Assembly: GCA_023515745.1 (NCBI GenBank)
Contig: JALECJ010000255.1
Location: 2,118,001-2,182,000 of the forward strand
Reading direction: 5' to 3'
Origin: Amoeboaphelidium protococcarum
Taxonomy: Eukaryota; Aphelidiomycota; Aphelidea
Length of the DNA: 64,000 nucleotides
The translations under genes and the position numbers were made by a program. Of this stretch, positions 32,160-44,039 are shown one piece after another. Under the pieces are notes generated by a model. The model was not told the DNA's origin, did not search any database, and saw only the letters and a program-made list of their open reading frames with translations. Position 1 is the first letter of the stretch. Every line of letters begins with the position of its first letter.

Positions 32160-33611
32160 TCAACAATTTTCACAATCAGATGAAGACAAATAATGTGTTT
32201 AAAAGTGATCCAGAGCAGTCCACTCTTCGTAATTCAACATTTCTACCGCTGCAACAGCAGGAAAATCTTCATCTCCATCTCTCTAAGATTCATCATCATG
32301 ATCCAAACTTCCAGTCAGTTAAATGAATTCAGTCAAATGTTCCACTCTCACCTCTTGATACAGAATAGACCCATCAACTGCTTCGCCGCACTTGAAGCGT
32401 GGAACAATACGCGCAGCATTCGACATATCAGTCCGTTTCTCTTCAATCCCTTTCTCATCGATATTATCATCATTATTATCAGCATGACGCACCCTTTTAC
32501 CGACCTTGACTTTCTGAATACTGTCAGGAATGAACTGTTGTGACCGCTTTCTACCAGATACAAGACGTTATGACTACTATTCTGGGCTGTGAATGGATTT
32601 AGCAGCAGGAGTCTTTGAAAGACGCGACACCAAACCTAGCTATTATTCAGACGGCTTCCTCAGTAGGCAGATGATTAGTGCCTTCACCAGTCGATCCCCA
32701 ATTGGTTCGGATGCATTTGCTCCATCATCCGCTGAGAAGGGGTACGTATATACTTCATTTCGTCCCTCATTTTCAACGAAGATCTTGAACCTGACAGGGC
32801 TAAGCAAAAAGATTGGTGCATTCAATGAATACAATGCAGCAAACATTTGCGCAGTTCTTGAATCCTGATACCAATGCTGATTGTCAGGGAATGCATCACG
32901 ACTTTTTAACTCTGTGCCAAGCAAAGTAAACGAGGCATGATTACAATCTTAGAAGCACACATCCATGCAAGATTAGTAATCATATTCAGATTTAGCCATT
33001 AAGCCTCCAATGCGAGATTTATGCTCTGCTGATAGCCTAGCTGCAACTTAAAGAGTTATAGCTATGTGACACACCAAAATAACGATAAAATTGTTGATAT
33101 CAGGCTTAGACTCCGCTTGTTGCAGAATTTTCAAATACATCTGGACAGTTTAATTATTACTGACCTATTACCAATGTTTTACCCATTCTTCACGCGAAAC
33201 TTTAAGCAAAGTAGCCAAATTATCAAGACCTGCATCTCCATGGTCCAGAGAGAGAATGTTTCTATAAAGTGCCAGGTGAAATAAAATATGCTTCAACTTG
33301 GACGCATGAGGAGAGACTATTACACGGACTTGCTTACTTGAACCATTATCATCTGACAGTGACGACACCCTGACTGAATCCTTTTAGACAAATTCATCGA
33401 GCTTAGAGCAATGAGATTAAAGCAATTCCTGCAATGGAGTTTTAACATTTTATTCCAAATCATCATCAATATCGTCCTCCACTTCATCTAAGATGTCCAC
33501 GGTTGATCCAGATCTGGAGGAATTTGGCTCTATGTAACCACTCGGCTCAACTCGAACTACTTAAGGATTCAATCTCTCAGGACTTTGATTGAACGTAGGT
33601 ATTATTGACAT
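32160..33611 (-). CDS. Unknown 460-aa protein
   Basis: Exons 32352-33611 and 32160-32282 with a 69-nt intron (GTGAGA...TCTTAG, phase 0). The ATG at 33609-33611 is three bases downstream of an ACGCGT box. Regions: an acidic patch near residue 50, a helical block with SKLKHILFHLALYRNIL, a compact domain with HWYQDSRTAQMFAALYSLNAPIFLLSPVRFKIFVEN, a basic Ser-rich segment, and an acidic tail ending CENC. The HWYQDSRTAQMFAAL/PIFLLSP phrase faintly resembles the end of OTU-type cysteine proteases, but I see no convincing Cys-His pair. Family not recognised. An upstream minus frame (33652-33858) could be an additional 5' exon. Confidence 0.6.
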
Positions 33612-33614
33612 ATG

Positions 33615-33620
33615 ACGCGT
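33615..33620. promoter_or_regulatory. ACGCGT site abutting a start codon
   Basis: Three bases upstream of the ATG of the unknown 460-aa protein. A second copy is at 33836-33841, between this gene and the eL4 gene. Position suggests a regulatory site, but it is equally compatible with the general abundance of this hexamer. Confidence 0.3.
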
Positions 33621-33651
33621 TAAATAATATTCTGCAATGATGATAGATAGT

Positions 33652-33858
33652 TTAAAGTAAGAGTGGACCCTGTTTCACTCTGACAATGAACAAAAAGATA
33701 AAAACGCAATACTGTTTCACATAATGATGACGAAGATCGGGGATTCTTACGATGGAGCGTTTACCGTTGACTTCAGGATCGACTGATCTGTCAACCTTAA
33801 CCCAAACAGCGATCAGTTTGATTGGCTGATTTTTTACGCGTACTGTCCGCTCGTGCAT
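33652..33858 (-). other. Possible 5' exon or upstream ORF
   Basis: A frame starting at 33858 reads ERTVRVKNQPIKLIAVWVKVD, which looks protein-like. Joining it to the gene below needs a donor at GGTAAACGC and an intron of about 150 nt ending TTGCAG. That is longer than most introns here. It may instead be a chance frame in the promoter. Confidence 0.3.
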
Positions 33859-33919
33859 TTAATACACTGTAATTGTTGAAGATTTAAATTTCAAAAAATA
33901 TAACCAAAGGATAACAAAA

Positions 33920-35029
33920 ATGACCAGCAGATAAACTGTCAGTATCGTGAACGTTGATGGAAAGAAGGAGAATTTGCCAGCTGTATTCTCTGCGCCTGTG
34001 AGACCAGACTTGATCCATATTGTCCACACTGGAGTGTCGAAGAATGCTAGATAGGCATACGCTGTGTCTGAGAAGGCTGGCCATCAAACTAGTGCAGAGT
34101 CTTGGGGTACCGGTCGTGCTGTTGCCAGAATTCCTAGAGTTGGTGGTGGTGGTACTGGAAGATCCGGACAGGGTGCCTTCGGTAACATGTGTCGTGGTGG
34201 TCGCAGATTCGCTCCTACCAAAGTGTGGAGAAAGTGGCACCGTCACGTTGCAGTTGGACAGAGACGTTTTGCTGTGGCTTCTGCTATTGCTGCTTCTGCT
34301 GTTGCATCGCTGGTCCTGGCTCGTGGTCACAGAGTCGAGAAGGTGGCTGAGGTGCCTTTGGTTGTCGATGAATCTGTCGAGTCTTTCACCAAGACCAAGT
34401 AGGCTGTTGAGTTGCTGAAGAAGATTAATGCGTACGCTGACATTGAGAAGGTGATTGATAGCCGTACTCTCCGTGCCGGTAAGGGTAAGATGCGTAACCG
34501 TCGCTTTGTCCAGCGTCGTGGCCCTCTGGTTGTCTATGCTAATGACAATGGTCTAGTCAAGGCTTTCCGTAACATTGCCGGTGTTGAGCTGTGCAAGGTT
34601 GATGATTTGAGCGTGCTGAACCTGGCTCCTGGTAGCCACTGTGGCCGCTTCGTCATCTGGACCGCTCCAGCTCTGCGCAAGTTGGATGCTCTGTTTGGTA
34701 CTTTCACTGAGGAGAGCAAGTTGAAGAAGAACTTCTCTCTGCCAAAGAACTTGGTCTCCAACCCAGATATTGACCGTGTGATCAACTCTGACGAAATCCA
34801 ATCCGTCCTGCGTCCAGCCAACTCTGTCAAGTCCAAGCGTGGTCACATGGGCGTTGTACAGAAGAAGAATCCATTGAAGAATCTGCAGGTGATGTTGCGT
34901 CTGAATCCTTATGCTAAGGCTGTCAAGCGCGCTGAGGCCTTGAAGCAGGAGGGCAAGTTGAAGCGTAAGGAGAAGGTTCAGCAGGTGAGACGTAATGCTG
35001 CTTTCGAGAAGATTCTGTTGGCTGACTGA
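33920..35029 (+). CDS. RPL4: Ribosomal protein eL4 (RPL4)
   Basis: 369 residues, intronless. [77 protein letters not shown] and [19 protein letters not shown] are all near-invariant eL4 blocks. [16 protein letters not shown] and [18 protein letters not shown] close the domain. Three in-frame TAA/TAG codons fall where eL4 tolerates Gln. Codon use is strongly biased (GGT, AAG, CTG, GTC) and most other Gln codons are CAG, as expected for high expression. It lines the peptide exit tunnel of the 60S subunit. Confidence 0.98.
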
Positions 35030-35081
35030 AAAGTTTAATCTATGTGGAATCAATTGATATGAAGTAGAGCAAGAAATAGCC

Positions 35082-35112
35082 AATGAACTATACTTAGTAA
35101 ATATAGTTCATT
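35082..35112. terminator. 11-bp perfect hairpin just after the eL4 gene
   Basis: AATGAACTATA (35082-35092) and TATAGTTCATT (35102-35112) form a perfect stem with a 9-nt loop, 53 bp past the TGA. It probably lies in the 3' UTR or at the transcript end. A role in mRNA stability or 3' processing is possible but not shown. Confidence 0.5.
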
Positions 35113-35293
35113 AGGCTTATATGTTTCTCTTAATTATCAGTTGAAAATTTTCATTATATCACGAGACTTATCTTATTGTATTACGCCCACCTGACTTTGG
35201 TTACATTGAGATTGTATATTTTTAGCTTCTGTGCGGGCTGCGAGGTAAACGAAGCATTGCATCTTTATCATTATTGTGTTAGGTGATTGCATC

Positions 35294-36160
35294 ATGACTT
35301 TGGCGCGTAATTTCTTTAGCATTACCATTTTATATCTGGTTATATACATAGACATAGCATATAGCAAAATTGCAACCTGTTACGGTCATAGAGGAGCACC
35401 GCATTCAGAGAAGCTCCATCCGCCAGAGAATACGGTGCTCTCATTCATGACTGCATTACTTCATGATGGCGCAGATGGCATAGAGCTGGATGTACGTCTT
35501 ACCAAGGACAATCAAGTGGTGATACTACACGATACTACTCTGGATAGAACATCTACCGGTGTCGGGCTGGTATCTGAACACGACTGGTTTGGCGATGGTG
35601 AGCAGCAACGAACATGGATTGGCAGGTAGAGAATACCAACATTGAAAGAAGTGTTAGAACTACACAAGGGATTTTAGAGTAACTACAGAAGTAATCCGAT
35701 CGGAGTGTACATTGACATAAAAGATGACAATTAGTTACATATTGTCATGCAGGTGATTCGCGTCTTGTAAAGTCTGCACATCTCGCCGGCAGAGAGTAAT
35801 ATTGTGATTGGCGTATGGAAGTATAACTGGGTTACGCTGTTGAAAAAGTTTCAAGTTGAATTTCCTATAATGCTCATATCTAAAGATTTTGATGAGATTA
35901 AGAAAACTCTGGGCAGTGTGGATCACGTCAGTTTTAGTTACAAGTTGTTGCAGACTCATTACGTTGAATTGACGCGCCTGATGCTGGACAATGCCGTGCG
36001 ATCTTCGCGTCCAGTAAGATGGGCCACATGGACTGTCGACCGGGAAGAAGACTTTTCAGTATTGCATGAACTCCCAGTCGACCTATCAGTCATTTCCAAT
36101 AATCCTGCGGCATGCAAAGCTTTCATAAAAAGAAATGACAATCTTGTGCTGTTTGAATGA
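35294..36160 (+). CDS. Secreted or membrane glycerophosphodiester phosphodiesterase (GDPD)
   Basis: 288 residues. A hydrophobic N-terminus ([18 protein letters not shown]) acts as signal peptide or anchor. The catalytic GDPD motifs follow: GHRGA (His-Arg), PENT (Glu), [11 protein letters not shown] (metal-binding Glu/Asp) and [15 protein letters not shown] (second His). [14 protein letters not shown] near the C-terminus is the usual W-T-V strand, followed by the final N-x-P. GDPDs hydrolyse glycerophosphodiesters to glycerol-3-phosphate and an alcohol. The leader suggests an ER, surface or secreted location. Confidence 0.9.
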
Positions 36161-36469
36161 TATTCCATATGTTTCTTGATACTATTGGTGCGTTTGAATG
36201 ATCTTATCGTTTCTACATACCTGCGAGAGATTTCGGTCGTTTAAGTGTTTCGGCGATCGCCTCTTTTTTCTCTCAGCTAGAAACCCATCGCTCTTTCCCC
36301 ATCAACAATCATCAGCATCATCATTTTGTGAACGGTCAATTAATCAATCGTGTTAGACTCGTCATTGAGAGATTGAGAACTGGTGGATTTCTGTATAATC
36401 TTATTTTGTATCTAACTTAAGCATAGTCTAAATTAAATCTGAGTGTGTGTGTGTGTGTTTGTGTACAAT
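36161..36469. other. Spacer upstream of CNOT9 with a GT repeat
   Basis: No gene was seen. A (GT)n tract at 36443-36464 sits next to the start codon of the CNOT9 gene and probably belongs to the 5' UTR. The rest is T-rich. Confidence 0.55.
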
Positions 36470-37420
36470 ATGTTCAATAATATCAATAATGGTAATCCGG
36501 ATTTTAACAACTATCTTGTTAATAATGGAAATGGAAAGAAGCAGAATTTTTAGTAATAGTAGTAGTAGTAGTAATATCAATAGTAGTTGCATGTATCAGA
36601 GGATGAACATATCTAAGCGTTAGTGAAAGATTTGTTGAATCCTCAGACTAGAGAATTCGCTTTATTAGAGCTGAGTAAGAGGAGAGAAACGTATGATGAT
36701 CTGGCTCCCTTGTTATGGTTCTCGTTTGGTGTTACTGCAGTGTTATTGCAAGAGATTGTGGCCATTTATCCAATGCTCAGTCCACCCACTCTCACAGTCG
36801 GTCACTCTAATCGCGTATGTAATGCACTGGCATTGATTCAGTGTATAGCTAGTCATCCTGATACTAGGACTCCATTCATGTCTGCACATATTCCCCTGTT
36901 TTTGTATCCATTTTTGAATACTGTGAATAGGTCTCGACCGTATGAGTATTTAAGATTGACTAGTCTGGGTGTCATTGGTGCCCTGGTAAAGAATGACAAT
37001 ACGGATGTGATCAACTTTCTATTACAGACAGAGATCATCCCTCTGTGTTTAAGAATCATGGAGACTGGCACTGAGATCTCAAAGACTGTATCCATTTTTA
37101 TAATTTAAAAGATTTTGCTTGTCGATGTCGGCCTCTCTTATGTATGTATGACATATGAGAGATTTTATGCCGTTTGTACAGTGTTGAATAATATGGTCGC
37201 CCAACTGGTTGAGAGTCAGAGTCTCCGTATACTGAAGCATGTGATCAGATGTTACCTGCGACTGTCTGATAATCCGCGTGCGAAAGAGGCTCTACGTCAG
37301 TGTCTGCCTGAATAGTTGCGTGATAGTACATTTGCAGCCGTCTTGAAGGATGACACTATCACTAAGCGTTGCTTGCTTTAACTATTACAAAACTTGGCCA
37401 ATTAAAGTCTGGTGGAATGA
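36470..37420 (+). CDS. CNOT9: CNOT9/CAF40/RCD1, CCR4-NOT complex subunit
   Basis: 316 residues, intronless. [121 protein letters not shown] and [19 protein letters not shown] follow the armadillo array of CNOT9 nearly residue by residue. It bridges CCR4-NOT to mRNA-targeting proteins in deadenylation. The N-terminus carries a run of Gln encoded almost entirely by TAG/TAA (positions 28-35, QQQQQQQQ), the clearest display of the reassigned codons. Confidence 0.97.
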
Positions 37421-37618
37421 TTATCATTTGTTTTATGCTGTGAACAAGCCTAGATCCTTATTTGTGTTATCATCCATGTGAGTATTATCAAAGTGTTGAA
37501 TACAAAAGCTGAATGCTCACTCTTTAGCAGTTATATTTTGACTATATTGTTTTTAGACTGTCCACTAGCCATCACTTTCACCCGTATCCCTTAATGATTC
37601 TTCAACTTTTTAACAATT

Positions 37619-37624
37619 ACGCGT
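37619..37624. promoter_or_regulatory. ACGCGT site upstream of the NEK-like kinase
   Basis: It is about 200 bp upstream of the kinase start codon. NIMA-type kinases are cell-cycle regulated, so an MBF-type site would make sense, but this is inference from the motif only. Confidence 0.35.
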
Positions 37625-37669
37625 AAAAGGAAATGTTTCGCAAGATTTTGAATGGTTTCGGGCACAAAG

Positions 37670-37706
37670 CAATTCAACGAGAAATGTTGGCGATCTCGTT
37701 GAATTG
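37670..37706. repeat. 13-bp perfect inverted repeat (hairpin), loop 11 nt
   Basis: CAATTCAACGAGA at 37670-37682 is the exact reverse complement of TCTCGTTGAATTG at 37694-37706. It lies 116 bp upstream of the NEK-like start codon. It could be an mRNA leader hairpin or a palindromic protein site. Confidence 0.75.
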
Positions 37707-37821
37707 TTTCAACTTTATATTGCTCGCCTATTTACACCTCTTTATATGTACACTGTCTTCTAGAGTTTTGCTTTCATATTCTATAAGCAAAAATATATTT
37801 GCCAAATTTTTGTTTGCAGCG

Positions 37822-39316
37822 ATGGAAAAATATGAGCCGCTTAATGTCATTGGCAAGGGCAGTTTTGGTGTAATTAGAAAATGTCGGCGAAAATCAGATG
37901 GACAGGTAAGATGCAAATGTGATACACCGAAGAACCGCAATGTAATGTATTGATATGATCTATCATTTCGCTCCACTCTGTGTAGTGTCTAGTATGGAAA
38001 GAAATAGATTATCGCAAAATGTCCACCAATGAAAAGAAGCAACTGGTGTCTGAAGTCAATGTCTTGCGCGAGTTGAAGCATCCAAACATTGTTCGCTATC
38101 ATGAGCGAATTGTGGACAAGGAGAACTGTTTGATATTTATCGTTATGGAGTTTTGCGAAGGTGGCGATTTGTCAAAGTTGATATCAAGTTATAAGCGTGA
38201 ACTTAAGCTAGTTCCTGAAGATTTGGTGTGGGATATTCTCAGTCAGTTGGTTGAGGCTCTGTTTGAATGTCATTATGGACATCGCTAGACTCGTGGCATT
38301 ATCATTCATCGAGATATCAAGCCAGAGGTATATTTTTATTCTGCATGTTGATTTTATAATTATTATTTTCTTGGTGTAGAATGTATTTATTGGCAAGAAT
38401 TTTCAAGTTAAATTGGGCGATTTTGGTCTGTGTAAGCTTATTGGTGGAGATTTGTCGTGCGATTTTGCAAAGACTTATGTGGGAACTCCATTCTACATGT
38501 CTCCAGAGATTGTTAATGAATCCGCTTATGATCAGGGTAGTGATATCTGGGCTCTCGGATGTCTCATATACGAATTATGCGCTCTGCGGTAAATTTAAAT
38601 TTTATTACTGTCAGTGCATCAATATCGCATCATCATTCATTACTAGAGAATAAAAAATGTAGGCCTCCGTTTGAAGCTAGAAGTCAATCACAACTAAATG
38701 TCAAGATTAAATCTGGCGATATTCAGCGAATTCCTCATTTCTATTCAGATGGCCTGAATGAAGTTATAGAATCAATGATTCAAGTCGATGTAAGTCTATA
38801 ACCAACTGCTTCGTATAGTGCATGTGTAAAATCAATCATTCTATCAATCGTGTGTAGAGTTAGAAAAGACCCTCAGCAGCGGAAATGAGGCAACATCCGC
38901 AGATTGTTCTGGCTAGGAAGGAGAGATCCCTGATGGACAGGGAATAAGTGCTTAGATAGAAGGAAGAGTTTTTGATTAGTTTTGAACAGGAACTGGCATA
39001 GAAATCGGACACGCTGGAAATGCTTGAGTAAGAGTTGAAACTATCGTATCGCCGCAAGAGTATTCAGTTGGATTAACGCGAGTAAAAATTAAAAAGTCTG
39101 GAGCTGTAGTGCTCACAAGATTTTGGTCTCAATTTCTCATCATCGGGCGCCAGTCTACTACGAGAATCAATAACTGCGACTCAGTGGCCAGAGAGCGTCG
39201 AATTTGAATCTACAATCAATCATCAAACCAGTTAGAGATTCTCAATGCCGGCAAGCAACACGCGTACCAAGTCTGCTTACGATAAATACTGGAAAAGTGA
39301 CTTGTATAGAACATGA
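37822..39316 (+). CDS. NIMA-related (NEK2/Kin3-like) Ser/Thr protein kinase
   Basis: Five exons (37822-37905, 37986-38327, 38380-38588, 38663-38789, 38858-39316) with introns of 80, 52, 74 and 68 nt, all ending GTAG, give 406 residues. Kinase motifs: GKGSFG loop, VWKEIDY with the ATP-binding Lys, EFCEGGDLSKLI, IIHRDIKPENVFI (catalytic loop), GDFGLCK (DFG), GTPFYMSPE and DIWALGCLIYEL. KEIDYRKM and the EGGDL block are NEK-type. A C-terminal coiled coil (RQKEEFLISFEQELAQKSD...) follows, as in NEK2/NIMA dimers. Role: probably mitotic entry or centrosome control. Confidence 0.93.
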
Positions 39317-39380
39317 TGATTATAAAATTGAAAATTTATGTATATGAACATATCCATTTGTTATTATTTATTAAGAGTAT

Positions 39381-42300
39381 TCAGAAATATTAAATCACAT
39401 CTTTTGGAGGGGATGGAAGTGGGCTTCTTGACACTGATGGCATACTTTACAGGGACAATTGCGGTTTTACTACAGCTTAGCGAGAGAGCGATGGAGTTGA
39501 TGTAGTGGTCTTGACAGCAGTGGGACTGGTATCAAAGAATTTGGACTGCACAGAATCGTTGCTTCTCATAAATATAGTGATCCAGTCTTTCACTTCACGT
39601 TCACTGTCTGAGCAAAAGTACCTAGAGGGAGCATTCGAAAATTTGAGGCAAAAGCCGTACTTTAATCCAGAGGCAGCAAGGTGATCGCAACCATCCTTAT
39701 TCAAAGAGTCACCTTCTTCCGCACTGCTTGGTCTAAGCTCATACACCAGAGATTTCTTGTACTGAATCTTGCCAACCAAAGTATCCTTGGAGCACTCGGT
39801 ATCCTTGAAATAGAACAGATAGTCTCCTTTTAGGACAAAGTATCTACGTTTCCATGATCTAACAGATACACCTTCCTTCAACAGCCAGCCAGACATGAGC
39901 ACCGAGGAATTCAGCTGCTTCTACTACTGCTTATAAATGGATGACACGAGAGAAGTTGGCTTAAAAATTAGCTTCTTACCAGCAGGTGACGGCCAACTCT
40001 GAACAATATCGAAGACACATTCATCTGCATGCACTATTCTCTCCATTCCATCATTGATTTCAAACAAAGCGTAATCACGTAGGGACATTCCAGGAGCAAC
40101 CTGCATCAATTTCACCACTTTCTGCACTAGCTCTGATGCGTCACATTGCTAAGAGATGCGTTGAGATATCACCTACTAGCCATCCTCATGGACAAACACA
40201 TCGACTGGGAACAGAGTTTAATGCTGATGATGCTCAGATTCCGATGCTTAATCTTTATTGTTCGGCACGGGGTGGCCAATCTTTTCAAAAACTCTATCAG
40301 CATGCAAAATCATATACTCTACCAAATACACCTGATATTTATACTCTGACTTTCTAGATGTGGTTGAAGATTTTGAGCTTATGGAGGCACCAGAGAACAA
40401 AGCTTTCGTCCAGATAAATGCAAGCTCTCTAGCATAGTTGTTCTCCTGATTAACTGAAGATTATTAAAGCCAAAGACGATGCAGGTGCTTAAACAGAACT
40501 TTACAAGTATTACTGTGAGATTAGGAGAGTTTAGATAGCATATTCGCAACACTTTCAATGGATGAATCGTCGCTCAGATTAATCAGCTCCTTGTCTTTGC
40601 TTCTGAGTTTAACCATAACATCTGCACTATGGTCGGAGAAGTTGGCATCAAATAAAGGCATAGGTAGGGAGGAGAAGTAATTAAGAACGAGCATGGACAG
40701 AGAGCGCATAAACGACAGCTACGTGGACTCTGTATCACCAAATTTGAACTTCCAGTGGCTCATGAATAGCTGCAGATCAGTCTCTTCATCACTTGCGTCA
40801 AACGAATCCTTCATGTCTTTCATCAATCCCAGAATTTGAGATTGAGATATTCCCGCAATTTCACCTTTAAATAACATACTGATACAAATGCACTCTTGCA
40901 CAAGACTATCAAGCATTTTTATACACTTCACCACGAACAATGGTACACCTTTATCACGGGATCCTTATTTGCGAGATGCACACTACTCCAGGTCGACACC
41001 AAAAACAGTTGTGGGTCCAGCATTATAGCTCTTTGATGATGGAGATTGCACAGCAGGATCATTATCCTTGTCATTTCCAATCATCTTCTAGAGTGACTCG
41101 AGCCATTCTACCGCATCTTCCATACTTTGAAATGCCAAGTAGTGTATACTCGACCAAGTGTGAAGTTCAATTTAATAAGCCCAACTTGCACCATTTATCA
41201 CAATACCATCATCGGGTGGACATGACTTAACATCAATACATTCAGTAAGATTTATAGTGGTCTCGGGCTCTCTACTTGAAGAGTTTTTGTAAATGGACAC
41301 TGATCCACTATAATTATCTTTTTTGTCACCGTTCGAAGACTCAATCTTAAAATGAAGCCATTTCCGCTTAAACTTGCCACTCTTACCGTTGTCCTTGACC
41401 ATAAGATATGCTTGCAGGTCAGTTGGATATTAACTTTTACTATGATCATCACTCCCAGCATCAGTTTGCTTTCGCTCTTTATCACAATGAGTCTTCAATA
41501 GTCTTTTGAGAGAATCTGCAGCTTCAGATTGACCATTGGCCAAATCTACTGGAGTTTACTCATCGACATCTTGTAACCTAATATCAGCTCCATTCAGAAG
41601 CAAGTAATTGACCAGCATCAGATCAGCACTACGAACAGCACAATGAAGCGGGGTGGAACCATGCGGAATACAAATGTCTTCAGCATGCAGTTGCGTATCT
41701 GTATACTTGTCATACTTGAAATTAATATCAGCACCGTGCCATACAAGTTGTAGAACATCTTACAATGCGGAACTACCACCATTCATGCAGACGACACAAA
41801 GCAAAACACTGAGTAGAATAGGATCATCTCCACTTCCGTTATTATTATGCTCATGAAGAGACCGTGCACCATAGTCACCAGATAATACACACTAGGCATT
41901 TTTGAAATTCTTTATAATGTACTTATCCCTGATGTATTTCTCCTTTGAAGAGCGTACATCTTCTGGACCAGGCTTAACATGATCAGTTATTGGGCTAGCT
42001 TCATACACTGAGTTGGCCATACCATTCGCCATAATACTCATCATTCTCACAGTGTAATGGTCCCAGTCATCCAACTGCAAACTGCGCACCTTTGAGATGT
42101 ACACTCCCAGACTGCGGTGTATTCCACTGCACTCAATACATAGAGCTACACCAAGATTCACGGATGCCCATTCCGGATACTGACAACCACAGTCAGCGCA
42201 TAACAAAGGATGGTCCGAATTGACGGAAATCAAATCCAAAACTTCGCGATTATTCACCGAGCGAGATGATGCATCTGATGCCGACCTGCTCTAGTGACCA

Positions 42301-43535
42301 TAACTCTAAATGTTCTTAATCGCCCATTCAATATTACTACGTGTACATCTGACCCAAGCGTAACATTCATTAACACTCTCAGTCTAAAATGTATAGCATT
42401 TACGTGGTGTAATCACTTCAAATCTTAGTGGATACTTGGAACATTACTTTACAGAGCACGTCGCCATATCCATAACTTCATCAGCTCTGTTATTCCGAGA
42501 ATGCGACAGGTCACTACTCTTGTACATCTCTAGCTTGCCATAGCGCATCACCACATACCTTTTACGCCAGTCTGAACCAATACCATCATTAACACGACGA
42601 AGCCAGCCTTTCTACTCCAATGGATTATTCATAGATGGACGCCGTTTAGCGATACTATCCTTAAGACTTGAGATCCATCGATCAGCAGGCTATTGCAAGT
42701 TATCATCATCACCGCAGTCTATCCACACACGTTACGTGACATCGCTCTCATCCAAGTATACAAGTTCAAACGTGGACATTGTCTTTTACTCTTTCGTACT
42801 CTTATCCAAATACTGAATAGAGTTGACAGACTGGAATGAGGAGCTCTTTAATTCCCCAGCAGGACTAGGAGCAGTAAGTGACGCGTAATACTGAAAAGTT
42901 ACACCATCAAATGTACAATAAAATTTCGACTATGACCATCCACCTCCATTTTCTGATTGCTGCTACTGGGACACCTTCCTCTTAGTATCTCCAAATTAAA
43001 GGGATAGAAATCCGCGGATTATTATACGATCAGCATCATTAGAATCGCTGTTATTATTCTATCCATTACGTACAGGAGATGACGGAGCAGAAATACCAGC
43101 TCCATCGCGAGAATTCGACGACAACTATCCAAGGTGATGCCTTTATTACATAGCGCTGGCCTGAATTGGAGCAGACTACAAAGGCTATGATCCGTGATCA
43201 TATAAAGGTGTCGGCAGTGTATTAATCTTTAACATTATCTCTGTTAGTTGCGCAGTATTAAGCTAATCATTCTCACGATCGGCGCTTTATAGTTGGGTCT
43301 CAGACAAGGATGTACTTTAATCATAACTGTCCCCATCATTCTCCTCAAAATTTAATTAAATGCAATCAGCAAGAACCAGACCAACCTATTCAGATTCCGA
43401 ATCTCCACGTTTGATTAAATACCAGTCTTCATTAATCTTCTAGAGTAAAGTCACCAAATCGCCCTGTTACACACTCAATTCATCACTCCTCTGTGCCTTG
43501 AACGGCTTTACAATCTTCACCTTTCGAGTTATCAT
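39381..43535 (-). CDS. ARAP-like multidomain Arf-GAP (SH3-PH-PH-ArfGAP-ANK-PH-RhoGAP-like-RA-PH)
   Basis: 1384 residues in one intronless frame. In order: SH3 (about 1-55; AQRSDELSVQQGDLVTLLQK); PH (about 170-300); PH (about 300-400; EQKGWLRRVNDGIGSDWRKRYVV); Arf-GAP (about 426-547), with zinc ligands in CADC and CIEC and the catalytic Arg in CSGIHRSLGV; two or three ankyrin repeats (GSTPLHCAVRSADLMLVNYLLLNGADI); PH (about 700-815); RhoGAP-like region (about 830-1010; VFGVDLEQC, LSMLVLNYFSSLPMPLF) with no Arg finger where GIFR is expected; RA/ubiquitin-like (about 1098-1195); PH (about 1211-1332; MSGWLLKEGVSVRSWKRRYFVL). This is the animal ARAP plan with SH3 replacing SAM. It should link PI lipids to Arf inactivation. 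Confidence 0.87.
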
Positions 43536-43986
43536 TCCTCTTACTTTTGAATTTTAATTATGAATTATATACAATAGTGATTATACTATTACTAATATGT
43601 ACAAAGGAATATGAGGAGAGGATTAGCAGAGCAGAGTGTGAACTAATCGGATTAAAATTGTTGCAATAGCTCAGCCACTCACATCAAAGCTTGGGATTGT
43701 CTTGGATCACTTCAACAGCCAATCAGAGACTGTAACTCAGATAACACCAACGACTGAGCTGCTAATTATCTAAAATTTAGTAGATTCTAAAAGGGAGCAT
43801 AGATAAATGCTCAAATAAAGAGAAGTTGAATATTTCACATAAGTATTTTGATGTAAATATTGTACCTAAATTGATCTTTTGTTGAGAGATGACAGAAGAA
43901 GCATTGAAACAACGTGACGCCTGTCAGTCCCTCTGCGCTATAGAATTTGTCGAATCGACAGACAAGTAAATTTAAATGTTATACAG

Positions 43987-44021
<35 letters not shown>

Positions 44022-44039
44022 TTGATCAAAATAATGATA
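43536..44039. other. Intergenic spacer with a TA microsatellite
   Basis: Upstream of the ARAP-like gene and downstream of the golgin gene. It holds a (TA)n tract at about 43986-44022. No gene was recognised. Open frames on both strands are short. Confidence 0.55.
43986..44022. repeat. (TA)n microsatellite
   Basis: About 37 bp of alternating TA with one C interruption, 18 bp past the golgin stop codon, so in its 3' UTR. Confidence 0.9.

Larger units (their letters stand above)
37421..37821. other. Promoter/5' region of the NEK kinase gene with a strong hairpin
   Basis: No separate gene was seen. An ACGCGT box (37619-37624) is followed by a 13-bp inverted repeat. A frame from 37633 is continuous with the kinase and would add a hydrophobic 63-residue N-terminus. 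That is atypical for the family, so I treat it as 5' UTR. Confidence 0.5.

Noticed and set aside
37633..37821. Hydrophobic N-terminal extension in frame with the NEK kinase
   Set aside because: It would place a membrane segment before a cytosolic kinase and overlaps the leader hairpin; ATG 37822 begins the fold directly, as in the family.
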